Source: G013214665 sp964649815
GTDB lineage: Bacteria > Pseudomonadota > Alphaproteobacteria > Rhodobacterales > Rhodobacteraceae
DNA: 64,000 nt
Direction of reading: 5' to 3'
Assembly: GCA_964649815.1 (NCBI GenBank)
Contig: CAZYQC010000003.1
Location: 44,838-108,837, forward strand
Numbering within the stretch: position 1 is the first letter of the stretch; each line of letters starts with the position of its first letter. This document shows positions 1-7,778 of this stretch, in pieces. The translations under genes and the position numbers were made by a program. Under the pieces are notes generated by a model. The model searched no databases. It was not told where the DNA came from and saw only the letters and a list, made by a program, of their open reading frames with translations.

Positions 1-1420
1 GTGCAGCCTGGCCCATCGCCTCGACCGAGACGCGTTCGTTGTTGCCGTGGAAGCGGGGCAAGTCCTGGGCGGTGAAGATGAAGGGATTGATGCGGTAAGC
101 ATCATCGGCAATCAGGCTGTAGTGTTTTGAATCGGTGCCTGCGACGGTGAGGCCGGGCACGACGATGAGTTCGCCGAAAACCTGGCGGAAGGTTTTGTCG
201 AGCAGGGCGAAGGCGGTGTTGTCGGCGCGAGAGACCGGGGATGCTTCGCCCGCGCCGGGGCGCACGGTGATGTCGATCTCGGGGTTGTTGACGGCTTGTG
301 TGACGTGATCCACGACGTCCTGGATCGTGTCGCGGGGGTGGAGGCGGAAGTTGACGGTGGCTGTCGCCTCTTGGGGCAGGACGTTTTCCTTGTTGGAGCC
401 GGTGAGCATGGTGGGGGCGGTTGTGGTGCGCAGCATCGCGTTGGTGGCGGCCGAGCCCGAGAGGACGTATTCCAGCACCGGACGGAAGAGCCATTGGTTG
501 GCGAAAAGGATCCGTTCGGTGAGGGCGAAGTGGGGTCCGAGCCTGTCGAAGAAATCCTTGGAGGCGTCGGTCAGGCCGCCGGGCATGGGCGTGTCCTGGA
601 CGTTTGCGACAGCTTTTGCGAGTGCGCCCACGGCGGTTTGTGCAGGTGGGAGGGAGGAATGGCCGCCTTCGGCACGGGCGGTGATATCGAGCGTGGCATA
701 GCCTTTTTCCGAGACATTGATGCTGGCCACGTCTTTGTCGAGGCCGCTGATGATGTCGCGCAGGACCATTGAGCCTTCGTCGAGGCTCCATTCCATGCGG
801 ATGCCTTTTTCGCGCAGGTGTTTGACCACGCCATAGGCGCCTTTGACGCCGCCGATTTCTTCGTCGTGGCCAAAGCTGAAATAGATGTCGCGGGGCGGGG
901 TGAAGCCGTCGGCGAGCAGGGCTTCGACGGCGCCCAGCATGGCGACGATTGCGCCTTTGTCGTCGAGGGTGCCGCGCCCGTAGATAAAGCCATCGGCAAT
1001 TGTGCCGGAAAACGGGGGGTGATCCCATTTGTCGTCGCTGCCGGGTGCGATGGGGACGACGTCGTAATGGGCGGCGAGCAGCACGGGCCGCAAGCTGGGG
1101 TCAGCGCCGGCCCAGCGGTAGAGGGGGGTGAGCGTGTTGATACGCTCTTGGGTCATGGCGGCGTGGGCCACGGGGAATTCGGCCTCGAGCCAGGTGAGAA
1201 AGGCACCAAAGGCGGGCGAGGGGCGGGGTGGAAGGTAGCTTATGGTTTCGAAGGTGACGGCCTGGCTGAGGCTTTGGGCCAGGGCATCGGCATCGACCGA
1301 AGGGAGTGCGGCATCGAGAATGGGTTGGTCACTGGGGGCGTAGCGCCATGTGTTGAAGGCGATGACGCCAATGAGGACGACAAGAGCGACCAGACTTGCG
1401 CGAAAGAGTTTTCCAATCAT
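1..1420 (-). CDS. M20 family metallopeptidase, 3' end cut by the window edge
   Basis: At least 473 residues are visible and the C-terminus lies outside the window. The N-terminus (MIGKLFRASLVALVVLIGVI) is a membrane anchor or uncleaved signal, so the catalytic part probably faces the periplasm. Zinc-peptidase motifs appear in the usual M20 order: LLAAHYDVVP (first His/Asp), GRGTLDDKG (bridging Asp) and GHDEEIGG (Glu-Glu general base and ligand), followed by a dimerisation domain with EGGHSSLPP. The family removes amino acids from peptides or N-acyl amino acids, and membrane-anchored members resemble carboxypeptidase S and PM20D1. The ATG at 1418-1420 follows a G-rich ribosome site. It lies downstream of ureG on the same strand, separated by a repeat-rich gap, so it is probably a separate unit. 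The substrate is unknown. Confidence 0.88.
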   Translation of the reverse strand, partial: MIGKLFRASLVALVVLIGVIAFNTWRYAPSDQPILDAALPSVDADALAQSLSQAVTFETISYLPPRPSPAFGAFLTWLEAEFPVAHAAMTQERINTLTPLYRWAGADPSLRPVLLAAHYDVVPIAPGSDDKWDHPPFSGTIADGFIYGRGTLDDKGAIVAMLGAVEALLADGFTPPRDIYFSFGHDEEIGGVKGAYGVVKHLREKGIRMEWSLDEGSMVLRDIISGLDKDVASINVSEKGYATLDITARAEGGHSSLPPAQTAVGALAKAVANVQDTPMPGGLTDASKDFFDRLGPHFALTERILFANQWLFRPVLEYVLSGSAATNAMLRTTTAPTMLTGSNKENVLPQEATATVNFRLHPRDTIQDVVDHVTQAVNNPEIDITVRPGAGEASPVSRADNTAFALLDKTFRQVFGELIVVPGLTVAGTDSKHYSLIADDAYRINPFIFTAQDLPRFHGNNERVSVEAMGQAA

Positions 1421-1529
1421 GAGCCATGTCCCCCCGGTTGTTGGGGGCAGCCTAGCACAAAGAGGGACTTGACCTAACCTGACCGCGCGTCACTGGGCGG
1501 CTTGGCGCTTTGATGTGTGATTGGGGGAG

Positions 1530-1595
1530 GGGGGCTTTGCCCCCAACCGCGCGGTTGCGCGGTTTCCCCCAGAGTATTTGAGATCCAAAAGAAGG
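1530..1595. repeat. Intergenic repeat element, copy 1 (tandem hairpins plus GAGTATTTG...CCAAAAGAAG)
   Basis: Two perfect hairpins, GGGGGC-TTT-GCCCCC (1530-1544) and AACCGCGC-GGTT-GCGCGGTT (1545-1564), are followed by GAGTATTTG (1572-1580) and CCAAAAGAAGG ending at 1595, directly beside the ureG stop codon. Related GAGTATTTG...CCAAAAGAAG blocks occur at 20362-20383 and, inverted, at 30541-30562. The hairpins may end urease transcription on the minus strand, but they lack a clear U tract. Confidence 0.6.
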
Positions 1596-2213
1596 TTACA
1601 CGGTGGCGAGGCCCAGGCCAGAGAGGGCGCGGATATGGGCGATGACATCGCTGACGCCGGTGCCGTGGCGCAGGGCGGTAAAGACGAAGGGGCGCTCCTG
1701 GCGCATGCGCGTGGCGTCGCGTTCCATGACGTCGAGGGAGGCGCCGACATGGGGGGCGAGGTCGGTTTTGTTGATGATCAGCAGGTCGGATTTGGTGATG
1801 GCGGGGCCGCCTTTGCGGGGGATTTCTTCGCCAGCGGCCACGTCGATGACGTAAAGTGTGATGTCAGCCAGTTCGGGCGAGAAGGTTGCGGAGAGATTGT
1901 CGCCGCCGGATTCGATCAGGATTGCCTCGATCTCGGGGTGGCGGGATTGCATTTCGGCCACGGCAGCGAGGTTGATCGAGGCGTCTTCGCGGATGGCGGT
2001 GTGGGGGCAGCCGCCGGTTTCCACGCCGATGATGCGGTCCTGGGGCAGGATTTGGCGGCGCATCAGCTCTTCTGCGTCTTCTTGGGTGTAGATGTCATTG
2101 GTGATGACGCCAATGGAATGGTCGTCTTTCAACGCCGCAGCCAGAGCGCCGGTCAAGGTGGTTTTACCGGCGCCAACGGGGCCGCCGATGCCGATGCGAA
2201 GTGGGCCGTTCAT
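1596..2213 (-). CDS. ureG: Urease accessory GTPase UreG
   Basis: The 205-residue length is normal for UreG. The N-terminal P-loop GGPVGAGKTT (residues 10-19) binds GTP. Other family segments include ESGGDNLSATFSPELAD and the base-recognition region LLIINKTDLAPHVGASL. UreG hydrolyses GTP to deliver nickel to the apo-urease complex with UreF, UreD/H and UreE in the cytoplasm. It is the last gene of the minus-strand urease operon, 58 bp beyond ureF. Its TAA stop abuts a repeat element at 1530-1595. The identification is secure from sequence motifs and context. Confidence 0.97.
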   Translation of the reverse strand: MNGPLRIGIGGPVGAGKTTLTGALAAALKDDHSIGVITNDIYTQEDAEELMRRQILPQDRIIGVETGGCPHTAIREDASINLAAVAEMQSRHPEIEAILIESGGDNLSATFSPELADITLYVIDVAAGEEIPRKGGPAITKSDLLIINKTDLAPHVGASLDVMERDATRMRQERPFVFTALRHGTGVSDVIAHIRALSGLGLATV

Positions 2214-2271
2214 CTGTCAGTTCTCCTGTGAATGCGGTGCGGTTGAGCGTGCCTGTGGTCAAGGCGCGGTG

Positions 2272-2904
2272 TCATGTGCGAAAGATCCTGGGCTGGAGGA
2301 CCTCGTGGCGCATGGCAGCCACGTCAGTTGCAAAGGCGCAGGCTGTGATCTCGGGCAGAGGCACGCTTTGGGCTGTGGTTGTGGTCTTTTCGATCAGGGG
2401 GGCCAGCGCGGTGAGGACGTGTTGCCCTTCTGTCTGCCCCAGAGGGACAAGGCGGATGGCGGCGGAGGTCAGATTGGCGATCATCGCGTGCAGGTACAGC
2501 CGGGCGGTCGCCTCAAGCGGCAGAGCGCAGGCCGCGGCCGCGGCACCAACCGCAACGGGGTAGGTCAGGCGCGGCAAAGAGAGGCCCCAGACAGGGTTCA
2601 CGGTATCGCAAAAGGCAGCCCCCTGGAGGTCGGTTTCCTGCAGGCGTTCTGCGCTGGCTGCAAAGGCGCGGGCCGCGCGGTCGATCGCCGGTAGGTCTTG
2701 GCCGTGATAAGCGGCGGCGAGAAAGGAGATGTCGCTGCGCCCAGCGCCCACTTGGATCACATCGGCCAACCAGAGCTGCAGGTCCCGCGCGGTGGCAACA
2801 GAGCCATCGGCGATGGCTTGTTCCAGCCCGTGCGAATAGGCGAATGCGCCGACGGGAAAGCTGGGCGACATCCATTGCGCCAGGGTGATCAGCGGATCAG
2901 TCAT
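2272..2904 (-). CDS. ureF: Urease accessory protein UreF
   Basis: A 210-residue, mostly helical protein starting MTDPLITLAQWMSPSFPVGA. The segments SPSFPVGAFAYSHGLE and the C-terminal MRHEVLQPRIFRT are characteristic of UreF. It acts with UreD/H and UreG as part of the nickel-insertion complex and is thought to gate UreG GTPase activity. A longer reading frame runs back to 2940, but the ATG at 2904 overlaps the end of ureE by 8 bp and begins exactly where homologues usually start, so I chose it. It is co-transcribed with ureE and ureG. Confidence 0.94.
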   Translation of the reverse strand: MTDPLITLAQWMSPSFPVGAFAYSHGLEQAIADGSVATARDLQLWLADVIQVGAGRSDISFLAAAYHGQDLPAIDRAARAFAASAERLQETDLQGAAFCDTVNPVWGLSLPRLTYPVAVGAAAAACALPLEATARLYLHAMIANLTSAAIRLVPLGQTEGQHVLTALAPLIEKTTTTAQSVPLPEITACAFATDVAAMRHEVLQPRIFRT

Positions 2905-3364
2905 GGCTGTGCGAATGGTCGTGACCGTGGGTGCGGCCATGCCCGTAGGCGCCGCCTTCGGGCGTGAAGGGTTCGGTCACCTGTCGCGTTGTGGCGCCGA
3001 TTTTGGCGAGCATGTCGGCCATGACGTGATTGACCTGGATCAGCAGCCGATCCGCCTCGATCTGGCAGGGCGTGTGACGGTTTCCGATATGCCATGCAAT
3101 GCGGTGCAGGCTTTCGCCGGTCACTTCCAAGAGGTCCTCGGGCGCGGCCTGGATAAGGATTTCCGAGCCGTCAGAGGCAATCAGAACCCCGCCGTGATCG
3201 AGCGAGGTCGTCTGCGGCAGATCCACAAGAACCTGCTGACCCGAGGCCAGTGTCAGGACTTTGCGCCGCAAAAACCGGTCTTCGTAGGTCAGGGCGACAT
3301 GGTCTGCGGGCGTGCCATGCGCGTGGCCGTGATAGGCGCGTGCGGTTTGCAAAGGGGCGGTCAT
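2897..3364 (-). CDS. ureE: Urease accessory protein UreE (nickel metallochaperone)
   Basis: 155 residues: an N-terminal peptide-binding-like domain (VALTYEDRFLRRKVLTL) and a ferredoxin-like metal-binding domain containing WHIGNRHTPCQIE, whose His corresponds to the conserved interface nickel ligand. It ends in a histidine-rich tail (GRTHGHDHSHSHD, about residues 142-155) like those known to bind extra Ni(II). It receives nickel and passes it to the UreG-containing complex. It overlaps ureF by 8 bp. The start ATG at 3364 follows a run of G residues. Upstream is a DUF1127 gene rather than ureC, which is an unusual spacing for this operon. Confidence 0.96.
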   Translation of the reverse strand: MTAPLQTARAYHGHAHGTPADHVALTYEDRFLRRKVLTLASGQQVLVDLPQTTSLDHGGVLIASDGSEILIQAAPEDLLEVTGESLHRIAWHIGNRHTPCQIEADRLLIQVNHVMADMLAKIGATTRQVTEPFTPEGGAYGHGRTHGHDHSHSHD

Positions 3365-3392
3365 GGCCGCCCCCCAGAGGCACGGTCAGAGC

Positions 3393-3611
3393 TTATGCCC
3401 AGGGCGTGTCGCGAAAGACGTAGCGCGCGATGTCCGTCCGCTTGAGGCCGCGCTCGGCCAGGTCTGCGTCGCTGAGCGCCATCAAGGCGTTCATTTGCTG
3501 CGCTTTGGCAGAGCCTTCCGCCAGATCGACGAGGAAATTGCCGATACGAGACAAAAGCCCTGTGACCGGTGAAATGAGGGAAAAGCCAGGGTTTGTGCTG
3601 AGATCTGCCAT
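3393..3611 (-). CDS. DUF1127 small protein inserted between ureC and ureE
   Basis: A 72-residue protein whose C-terminal half (MALSDADLAERGLKRTDIAR) matches the DUF1127/YjiS pattern of LSDxxLxDIGL(x)RxDI. The ATG at 3611 is preceded by AAAGG about 10 nt upstream. An in-frame upstream extension to 3698 has no ribosome site and is unlikely. The family is small and basic; in Rhodobacter a DUF1127 protein (CcaF1) has been linked to RNA binding and sRNA maturation. Here it lies in the urease operon, 28 bp before ureE and 185 bp after ureC, so it would be made with the nickel accessory proteins. Its role there is unknown. Confidence 0.82.
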   Translation of the reverse strand: MADLSTNPGFSLISPVTGLLSRIGNFLVDLAEGSAKAQQMNALMALSDADLAERGLKRTDIARYVFRDTPWA

Positions 3612-3796
3612 CGGGATCGTAACCTTTCTGCGTTCGATTATCCTCCCTGCAGAGAAGATAGCCTGGCAGTGGGGGGCGCGGTAGGTCTGTGCAAGCAAAG
3701 CCGGATTGCGTCGGGTGCATGTGTCAGGGATGCCTTTTCATCAACAAGGGGGTGCCAAACAAAGGGGACGCGCGGCCCGCGTGGGGCCAACCCCCC

Positions 3797-5557
3797 TCAG
3801 AACAGGAAATAGCGCTGTGCCATCGGCAGAACCTCGGCGGGTTGGCAGGTCAGCAGCTCTCCGTCGGCGCGCACCTCGTAGGTTTCGGGGTGGACTTCCA
3901 TCTCGGGCGTGGCGGTGTTGAGATGCAGGTCTTTTTTGCCGATCTGGCGCGTGTTTTGCACCGCCACCGTGTCTTTGGCCAATCCCAAGGCTGCACCGAT
4001 CCCTTCGGCTTGGGCCGCAGCCGAGACAAAGGTGATCGCTGAGCGTTCGACCGCCCGACCATAAGCGCCAAACATGGGCCGCGTGTAAACCGGCTGGGGG
4101 GTCGGAATGGATGCGTTCGGATCGCCCATTTGCGCGCAGGCAATCGATCCGCCCAACAGGACCATCTCGGGCTTTACGCCGAAAAAGGCCGTGTTCCACA
4201 GGCACAAATCAGCCCGTTTGCCAATCTCGATAGAGCCGATCTCGTGGCTTAGGCCATGCGCGATGGCGGGATTGATCGTGTATTTGGCGATATAGCGGCG
4301 GACGCGGAAATTGTCGTTCTCGCCGGTCTCTTCGGCCAGGCTGCCGCGCTGTTTTTTCATTTTGTCAGCGGTTTGCCAGGTGCGAATGATCACTTCGCCG
4401 ACGCGGCCCATCGCTTGACTGTCTGATGCAATGATCGAAAAGGCGCCCATGTCGTGCAGAATGTCTTCGGCGGCGATGGTTTCGCGCCGAATGCGGCTTT
4501 CGGCAAAGGCCACGTCTTCGGGGATCGATTTGTCGAGATGGTGACAGACCATCAGCATGTCCAGATGTTCTTCCAGCGTGTTGACCGTGAACGGCCGTGT
4601 CGGGTTGGTGGAAGAGGGCAGCACATGCTCTTCGCCGCAGATCTTGATGATGTCGGGCGCATGCCCGCCGCCTGCGCCTTCGGTGTGAAAGGCGTGGATC
4701 GTCCGGCCTTTCATCGCGGCCACCGTGTTCTCGACGAAACCGGATTCGTTCAACGTGTCGGTGTGGATCATCACCTGGACGTCCATCGCATCGGCCACAG
4801 ATAGACAGCAATCGATGGCACCCGGCGTGGTGCCCCAATCCTCGTGCAGCTTGAGCGCACAGGCGCCGCCTTTGATTTGCTCTTCGAGGCCTGCAGGCAA
4901 AGAGGCGTTGCCTTTGCCCGCAAAGGCGAGGTTCATCGGAAAGGCGTCTGCGGCCTGTAGCATGCGCCCAATATGCCAGGGCCCCGGCGTGACCGTTGTG
5001 GCCAAAGTGCCATGCGCAGGCCCCGTGCCACCGCCCAGCATCGTGGTGAGCCCCGAATGCAGCGCATCTTCGATCTGTTGCGGACAGATAAAGTGAATGT
5101 GGCTGTCAAAGCCACCTGCGGTCAGGATTTTGCCCTCGCCTGCGATGGCCTCTGTGCCAGGGCCAACGATGATGTCGACACCGGGCTGTGTATCCGGGTT
5201 TCCGGCCTTGCCGATCCCCGCGATGCGCCCGTCCTTTAGGCCCACGTCCGCTTTGTAGATGCCGGTGTAATCCACGATCAAAGCATTGGTGATGACCGTA
5301 TCCACAGCGCCCTCGGCGCGGGTGGCCTGCGATTGCCCCATGCCGTCACGGATCACCTTGCCCCCGCCGAACTTCACCTCTTCGCCATAAAGCGTTGCAT
5401 TGGCGCCCGAGCCCGCGCTGGTGGCCGCGCCCGCGCGTTCGGCGATCAGGTCACGCTCGACCTCGATGATCAGGTCCGTGTCGGCCAAACGCACACGGTC
5501 CCCTGTGGTGGGGCCAAACATAGCGGCGTAGTCGCGGCGAGAAATTGAGGATGGCAT
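3797..5557 (-). CDS. ureC: Urease subunit alpha (catalytic)
   Basis: 586 residues, slightly longer than the usual about 570. It hydrolyses urea to ammonia and carbamate at a two-nickel centre. Ligands are visible: H153/H155 in GGFDSHIHFICP, the carbamylated lysine K236 and H238 in ACALKLHEDWG, H265 in MIHTDTLNESG, H291 in HAFHTEGAGGGH, the flap Cys-His in MVCHHLDK and the Asp in ASDSQAMGR. Extra length comes from an Ala/Gly/Ser-rich stretch at about residues 38-56, just before YGEEVKFGGGKV. The ATG at 5557 is the natural start (MPSSISRRDYAAMFGPTTGD). It is separated from ureB by four unrelated genes. Confidence 0.98.
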   Translation of the reverse strand: MPSSISRRDYAAMFGPTTGDRVRLADTDLIIEVERDLIAERAGAATSAGSGANATLYGEEVKFGGGKVIRDGMGQSQATRAEGAVDTVITNALIVDYTGIYKADVGLKDGRIAGIGKAGNPDTQPGVDIIVGPGTEAIAGEGKILTAGGFDSHIHFICPQQIEDALHSGLTTMLGGGTGPAHGTLATTVTPGPWHIGRMLQAADAFPMNLAFAGKGNASLPAGLEEQIKGGACALKLHEDWGTTPGAIDCCLSVADAMDVQVMIHTDTLNESGFVENTVAAMKGRTIHAFHTEGAGGGHAPDIIKICGEEHVLPSSTNPTRPFTVNTLEEHLDMLMVCHHLDKSIPEDVAFAESRIRRETIAAEDILHDMGAFSIIASDSQAMGRVGEVIIRTWQTADKMKKQRGSLAEETGENDNFRVRRYIAKYTINPAIAHGLSHEIGSIEIGKRADLCLWNTAFFGVKPEMVLLGGSIACAQMGDPNASIPTPQPVYTRPMFGAYGRAVERSAITFVSAAAQAEGIGAALGLAKDTVAVQNTRQIGKKDLHLNTATPEMEVHPETYEVRADGELLTCQPAEVLPMAQRYFLF

Positions 5558-5590
5558 GGGCGTGTCTTTCGTCGGTTTCTTTCGGGTGGA

Positions 5591-5818
5591 TTAGTGAAGT
5601 CTCGCAAACAAGATCGCGAGCGTCGCAGGTATCAGGCCATTCAAAATGGCCATTGCCTTGTAATTGTGTTGATCGAGCAGGCCGGAAAACGGCCCCATCG
5701 CGGTTTGGTAGGCGGCGCAGGCAGCTTTGTTTTGCCACACGCCACACCGTTGGAACTCGGCAGGCTGAAACACCTGAACCGCCGAGCGGCCTTCTAGGAG
5801 GTGGATCGGCTTGGTCAT
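5591..5818 (-). CDS. Unknown 75-residue protein with C-terminal membrane segment, in urease operon
   Basis: I do not recognise a family. The N-terminal two thirds is soluble, with two cysteines (QRCGVW and KAACAAY). The C-terminus (YKAMAILNGLIPATLAILFA) is hydrophobic enough to be a tail-anchor membrane helix. The start codon overlaps the stop of the LprI-like gene by ATGA and ureC begins 34 bp downstream, so translation and transcription are coupled to the urease operon. The overlapping context makes a real gene likely in spite of its size. Confidence 0.7.
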   Translation of the reverse strand: MTKPIHLLEGRSAVQVFQPAEFQRCGVWQNKAACAAYQTAMGPFSGLLDQHNYKAMAILNGLIPATLAILFARLH

Positions 5819-6207
5819 CGGACCTCTCCGAAAAGGGTCAGATCACGTGTCCGGTCCTGTGTGAGGCGCTCCAGACATAGGTAAAACAGTTGGTTTTGCA
5901 TCGAGCCGCCCCGTGCGAGCGTGCTTTCGGATGCGCAGGCTTTGTCGCGGTAGGGGATCCACGCGCGTTGAGCGTCGCGCAGCATGTCTTCGTTGCTTGG
6001 GGTCAGTCCGGGCTGGCCTGCGTCCATGCGCCGGGCTTGGGCCACGGCCAGGCGGAAGGCCGCATTCAAAGCGGCATCCGCTTTGGCATGTGCCTGGGCG
6101 GCGCAGCCCGTCATCTCGATCTGCGTTTGCGGCGCTTGGCAATCAAGCGTCTGCGCCCCCAGCGCGGCAGGGGCCAAAGCCAATATGACAGCCGCCCGCG
6201 CGCCCAT
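5815..6207 (-). CDS. LprI-like / DUF1311 secreted protein in urease operon
   Basis: 130 residues beginning with a Sec signal peptide (MGARAAVILALAPAALGAQT). The mature part follows the DUF1311/LprI pattern: LDCQAPQTQIEMTGCAAQAHAKAD, then LNAAFR, a W in the middle (QRAWIPYRDKAC) and a late Cys (FYLCLERLT), giving four cysteines that can form disulphides. Some relatives of this family inhibit lysozyme, but most are uncharacterised. The longer frame back to 6357 is not supported. The ATG at 6207 overlaps the upstream stop by one base (TGATG), and the downstream gene overlaps by four. It is presumably periplasmic; why it sits with urease is unknown. Confidence 0.82.
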   Translation of the reverse strand: MGARAAVILALAPAALGAQTLDCQAPQTQIEMTGCAAQAHAKADAALNAAFRLAVAQARRMDAGQPGLTPSNEDMLRDAQRAWIPYRDKACASESTLARGGSMQNQLFYLCLERLTQDRTRDLTLFGEVR

Positions 6208-6602
6208 CAGGCTTCGAATGCCTCGTCCACGGGCACGCGCAGTGCATTGGCCAGGGCGTTTGTCTGGTTGGCCATGCCAACCACAGCCAAAAGCTCTGCG
6301 TACATGTTGGGCGTCATGCCCTTGGCCCGCGCCGAAGCGGTGTGGGAATGGGCGCAATAGTCACAGGCGTTGGTGGCAGACACCGCAATATAGAGCATCT
6401 CTTTGACCAGCGGGTCCAAGGCGCCGGGGCCCATCACCACTTTCAACCGCTCCCATGTGGCCCGCAGCAGATCGGGGTCATGGGCCAAGGCACGCCAGAA
6501 ATTGTTGATGAAATCCGTTCCGCGCGTTTGCCGGATGTCGTCAAAGACGGCCAGCGCGTCTGCGCTGACCTCTTCATCACTCAAAAGCGTGACCGTCGCC
6601 AT
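6207..6602 (-). CDS. Carboxymuconolactone decarboxylase (CMD/AhpD-like) family protein
   Basis: A 131-residue helical protein with the CMD core: LVKEMLYIAVSATNACDYCAHSH, containing the AhpD-type CxxC-x3-H active-site pattern (CDYCAHSH, about residues 84-91). Proteins with this pattern reduce peroxides through the cysteine pair rather than decarboxylate. It is cytoplasmic (no signal). It lies 3 bp downstream of the TAT-exported cyclase and its stop overlaps the LprI-like start, so all three are one transcriptional unit inside the urease operon. Family assignment is good; substrate and link to urea metabolism are not known. Confidence 0.85.
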   Translation of the reverse strand: MATVTLLSDEEVSADALAVFDDIRQTRGTDFINNFWRALAHDPDLLRATWERLKVVMGPGALDPLVKEMLYIAVSATNACDYCAHSHTASARAKGMTPNMYAELLAVVGMANQTNALANALRVPVDEAFEA

Positions 6603-6605
6603 GCG

Positions 6606-7424
6606 TCAGACCATGCCAAAGATGCGCGCAGGTCCGCCGGTGCCACCGGTGGTTTTCATAGCGCCGATCACAATCGTCGCTCCGCTGGCGGGCATCTTGT
6701 CCAGGTTGGCAAGGCATTCGATGCCAAAGCGTCCCGTGGGCAGCCAAGCGTAATGCGTGGCGAAATCAGCCGACGGCCCATGATCAAGCGAGAGCGTATC
6801 AACCGCGATTGCGCCGGCGTTTGTCTCCAACAGCATTTGCGTGGCCTCAATGTGGAAGCCGGGGAAATGCATCACACCTTCGCCATCGGCGTTGCGAAAT
6901 CCGTCGGTCGCCGTCTTTCCGCCCCAGCCTGAATGCATCGCGACCACCGCGTTTTCCGGCAGATCACCATGATCGGACATCCAGGCCTTTAGATCATCTG
7001 GCGTCACCTGCGCGTCAGGATTTTCAGCCGCCCGCGCGGCGATGTCGACGACGCAGAGCGGTGCCACAAGGTCCGAGACCGTCAATTCGTCGACCGAACG
7101 CCCATCGGCCGAGAAATGCAGCGGCGCGTCGATATGAGTCGAAGTGTGCTCCATCACCGAGAGCTGGAACAAGTTCACCTTGTGCTCGTCCCAGTTCAAG
7201 GTCTGTTCCCGTGACAGGCCGGGATTGCCAAAGTAGGTCGGAAAATCTTCGTCAAGATTGTGGCTCATGTCCACGACTGCGCCATGCCCACCTGCCATCG
7301 CGGCTGTGCCGCTGGCGGTGGCGCCCATTGCGGCGGCGGCTGTCGTCGCGGCACTTGCTTTGAAGAAATTTCGGCGCGACAGCATTTTGTCCTTCACCGC
7401 GTTCATCACGCAAATATCACACAT
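6606..7424 (-). CDS. TAT-exported cyclase-family (kynurenine-formamidase-like) hydrolase
   Basis: 272 residues. The twin-arginine signal SRRNFFKAS (about residues 16-24) is followed by an Ala-rich hydrophobic stretch, so the protein is probably exported folded, with metal bound. The mature part is a cyclase domain (PF04199 type): the metal motif HTSTHIDAPLHF and the later AVDTLSLDHG resemble those of kynurenine formamidase and related amide hydrolases. The ATG at 7424 has an excellent AAGGAGG site 8 nt upstream. It sits between ureB and the CMD gene within the urease operon. A periplasmic amidase or formamidase releasing an amide or urea-like substrate is possible but is only inference. Confidence 0.83.
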   Translation of the reverse strand: MCDICVMNAVKDKMLSRRNFFKASAATTAAAAMGATASGTAAMAGGHGAVVDMSHNLDEDFPTYFGNPGLSREQTLNWDEHKVNLFQLSVMEHTSTHIDAPLHFSADGRSVDELTVSDLVAPLCVVDIAARAAENPDAQVTPDDLKAWMSDHGDLPENAVVAMHSGWGGKTATDGFRNADGEGVMHFPGFHIEATQMLLETNAGAIAVDTLSLDHGPSADFATHYAWLPTGRFGIECLANLDKMPASGATIVIGAMKTTGGTGGPARIFGMV

Positions 7425-7463
7425 CTTCGTTTTCCTCCTTTTTGGGAATGCGCCACAGGTCGA

Positions 7464-7769
7464 CTAGAGGTCGCCCATGATCTTCTGGTTAAATCCGTAA
7501 ACCCGGCGGTCCCCTCCCATCGGGATCAGCTGAACGTCGCGCTCTTGACCCGGCTCAAACCGAACGGCTGTGCCTGCGGCGATGTCCAGCCGCATGCCGC
7601 GCGCGGCGTCTCGGTCAAAGGCCAGTGCGCTGTTGGCCTCGCCAAAATGATAGTGGCTGCCGACCTGAACGGGACGGTCTCCGGTGTTGGCGACACGCAG
7701 CGTGATCGCGTTTCGGTCGGCGTTCAGCGTCAGGACGCCATCGGCGGGGAACAGTTCTCCTGGTATCAT
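7464..7769 (-). CDS. ureB: Urease subunit beta
   Basis: 101 residues, the usual size for a separate beta subunit. It starts MIPGELFPADGVLTLNADR and contains VGSHYHFGEANSALAFDR and GMRLDIAAGTAVRFEPG, all conserved in UreB. It packs on the catalytic alpha subunit in the (alpha-beta-gamma)3 trimer and helps hold the active-site flap. It lies 9 bp after ureA; ureC does not follow directly because four genes intervene. The identification is secure. Confidence 0.97.
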   Translation of the reverse strand: MIPGELFPADGVLTLNADRNAITLRVANTGDRPVQVGSHYHFGEANSALAFDRDAARGMRLDIAAGTAVRFEPGQERDVQLIPMGGDRRVYGFNQKIMGDL

Positions 7770-7778
7770 AGCGGGCCT

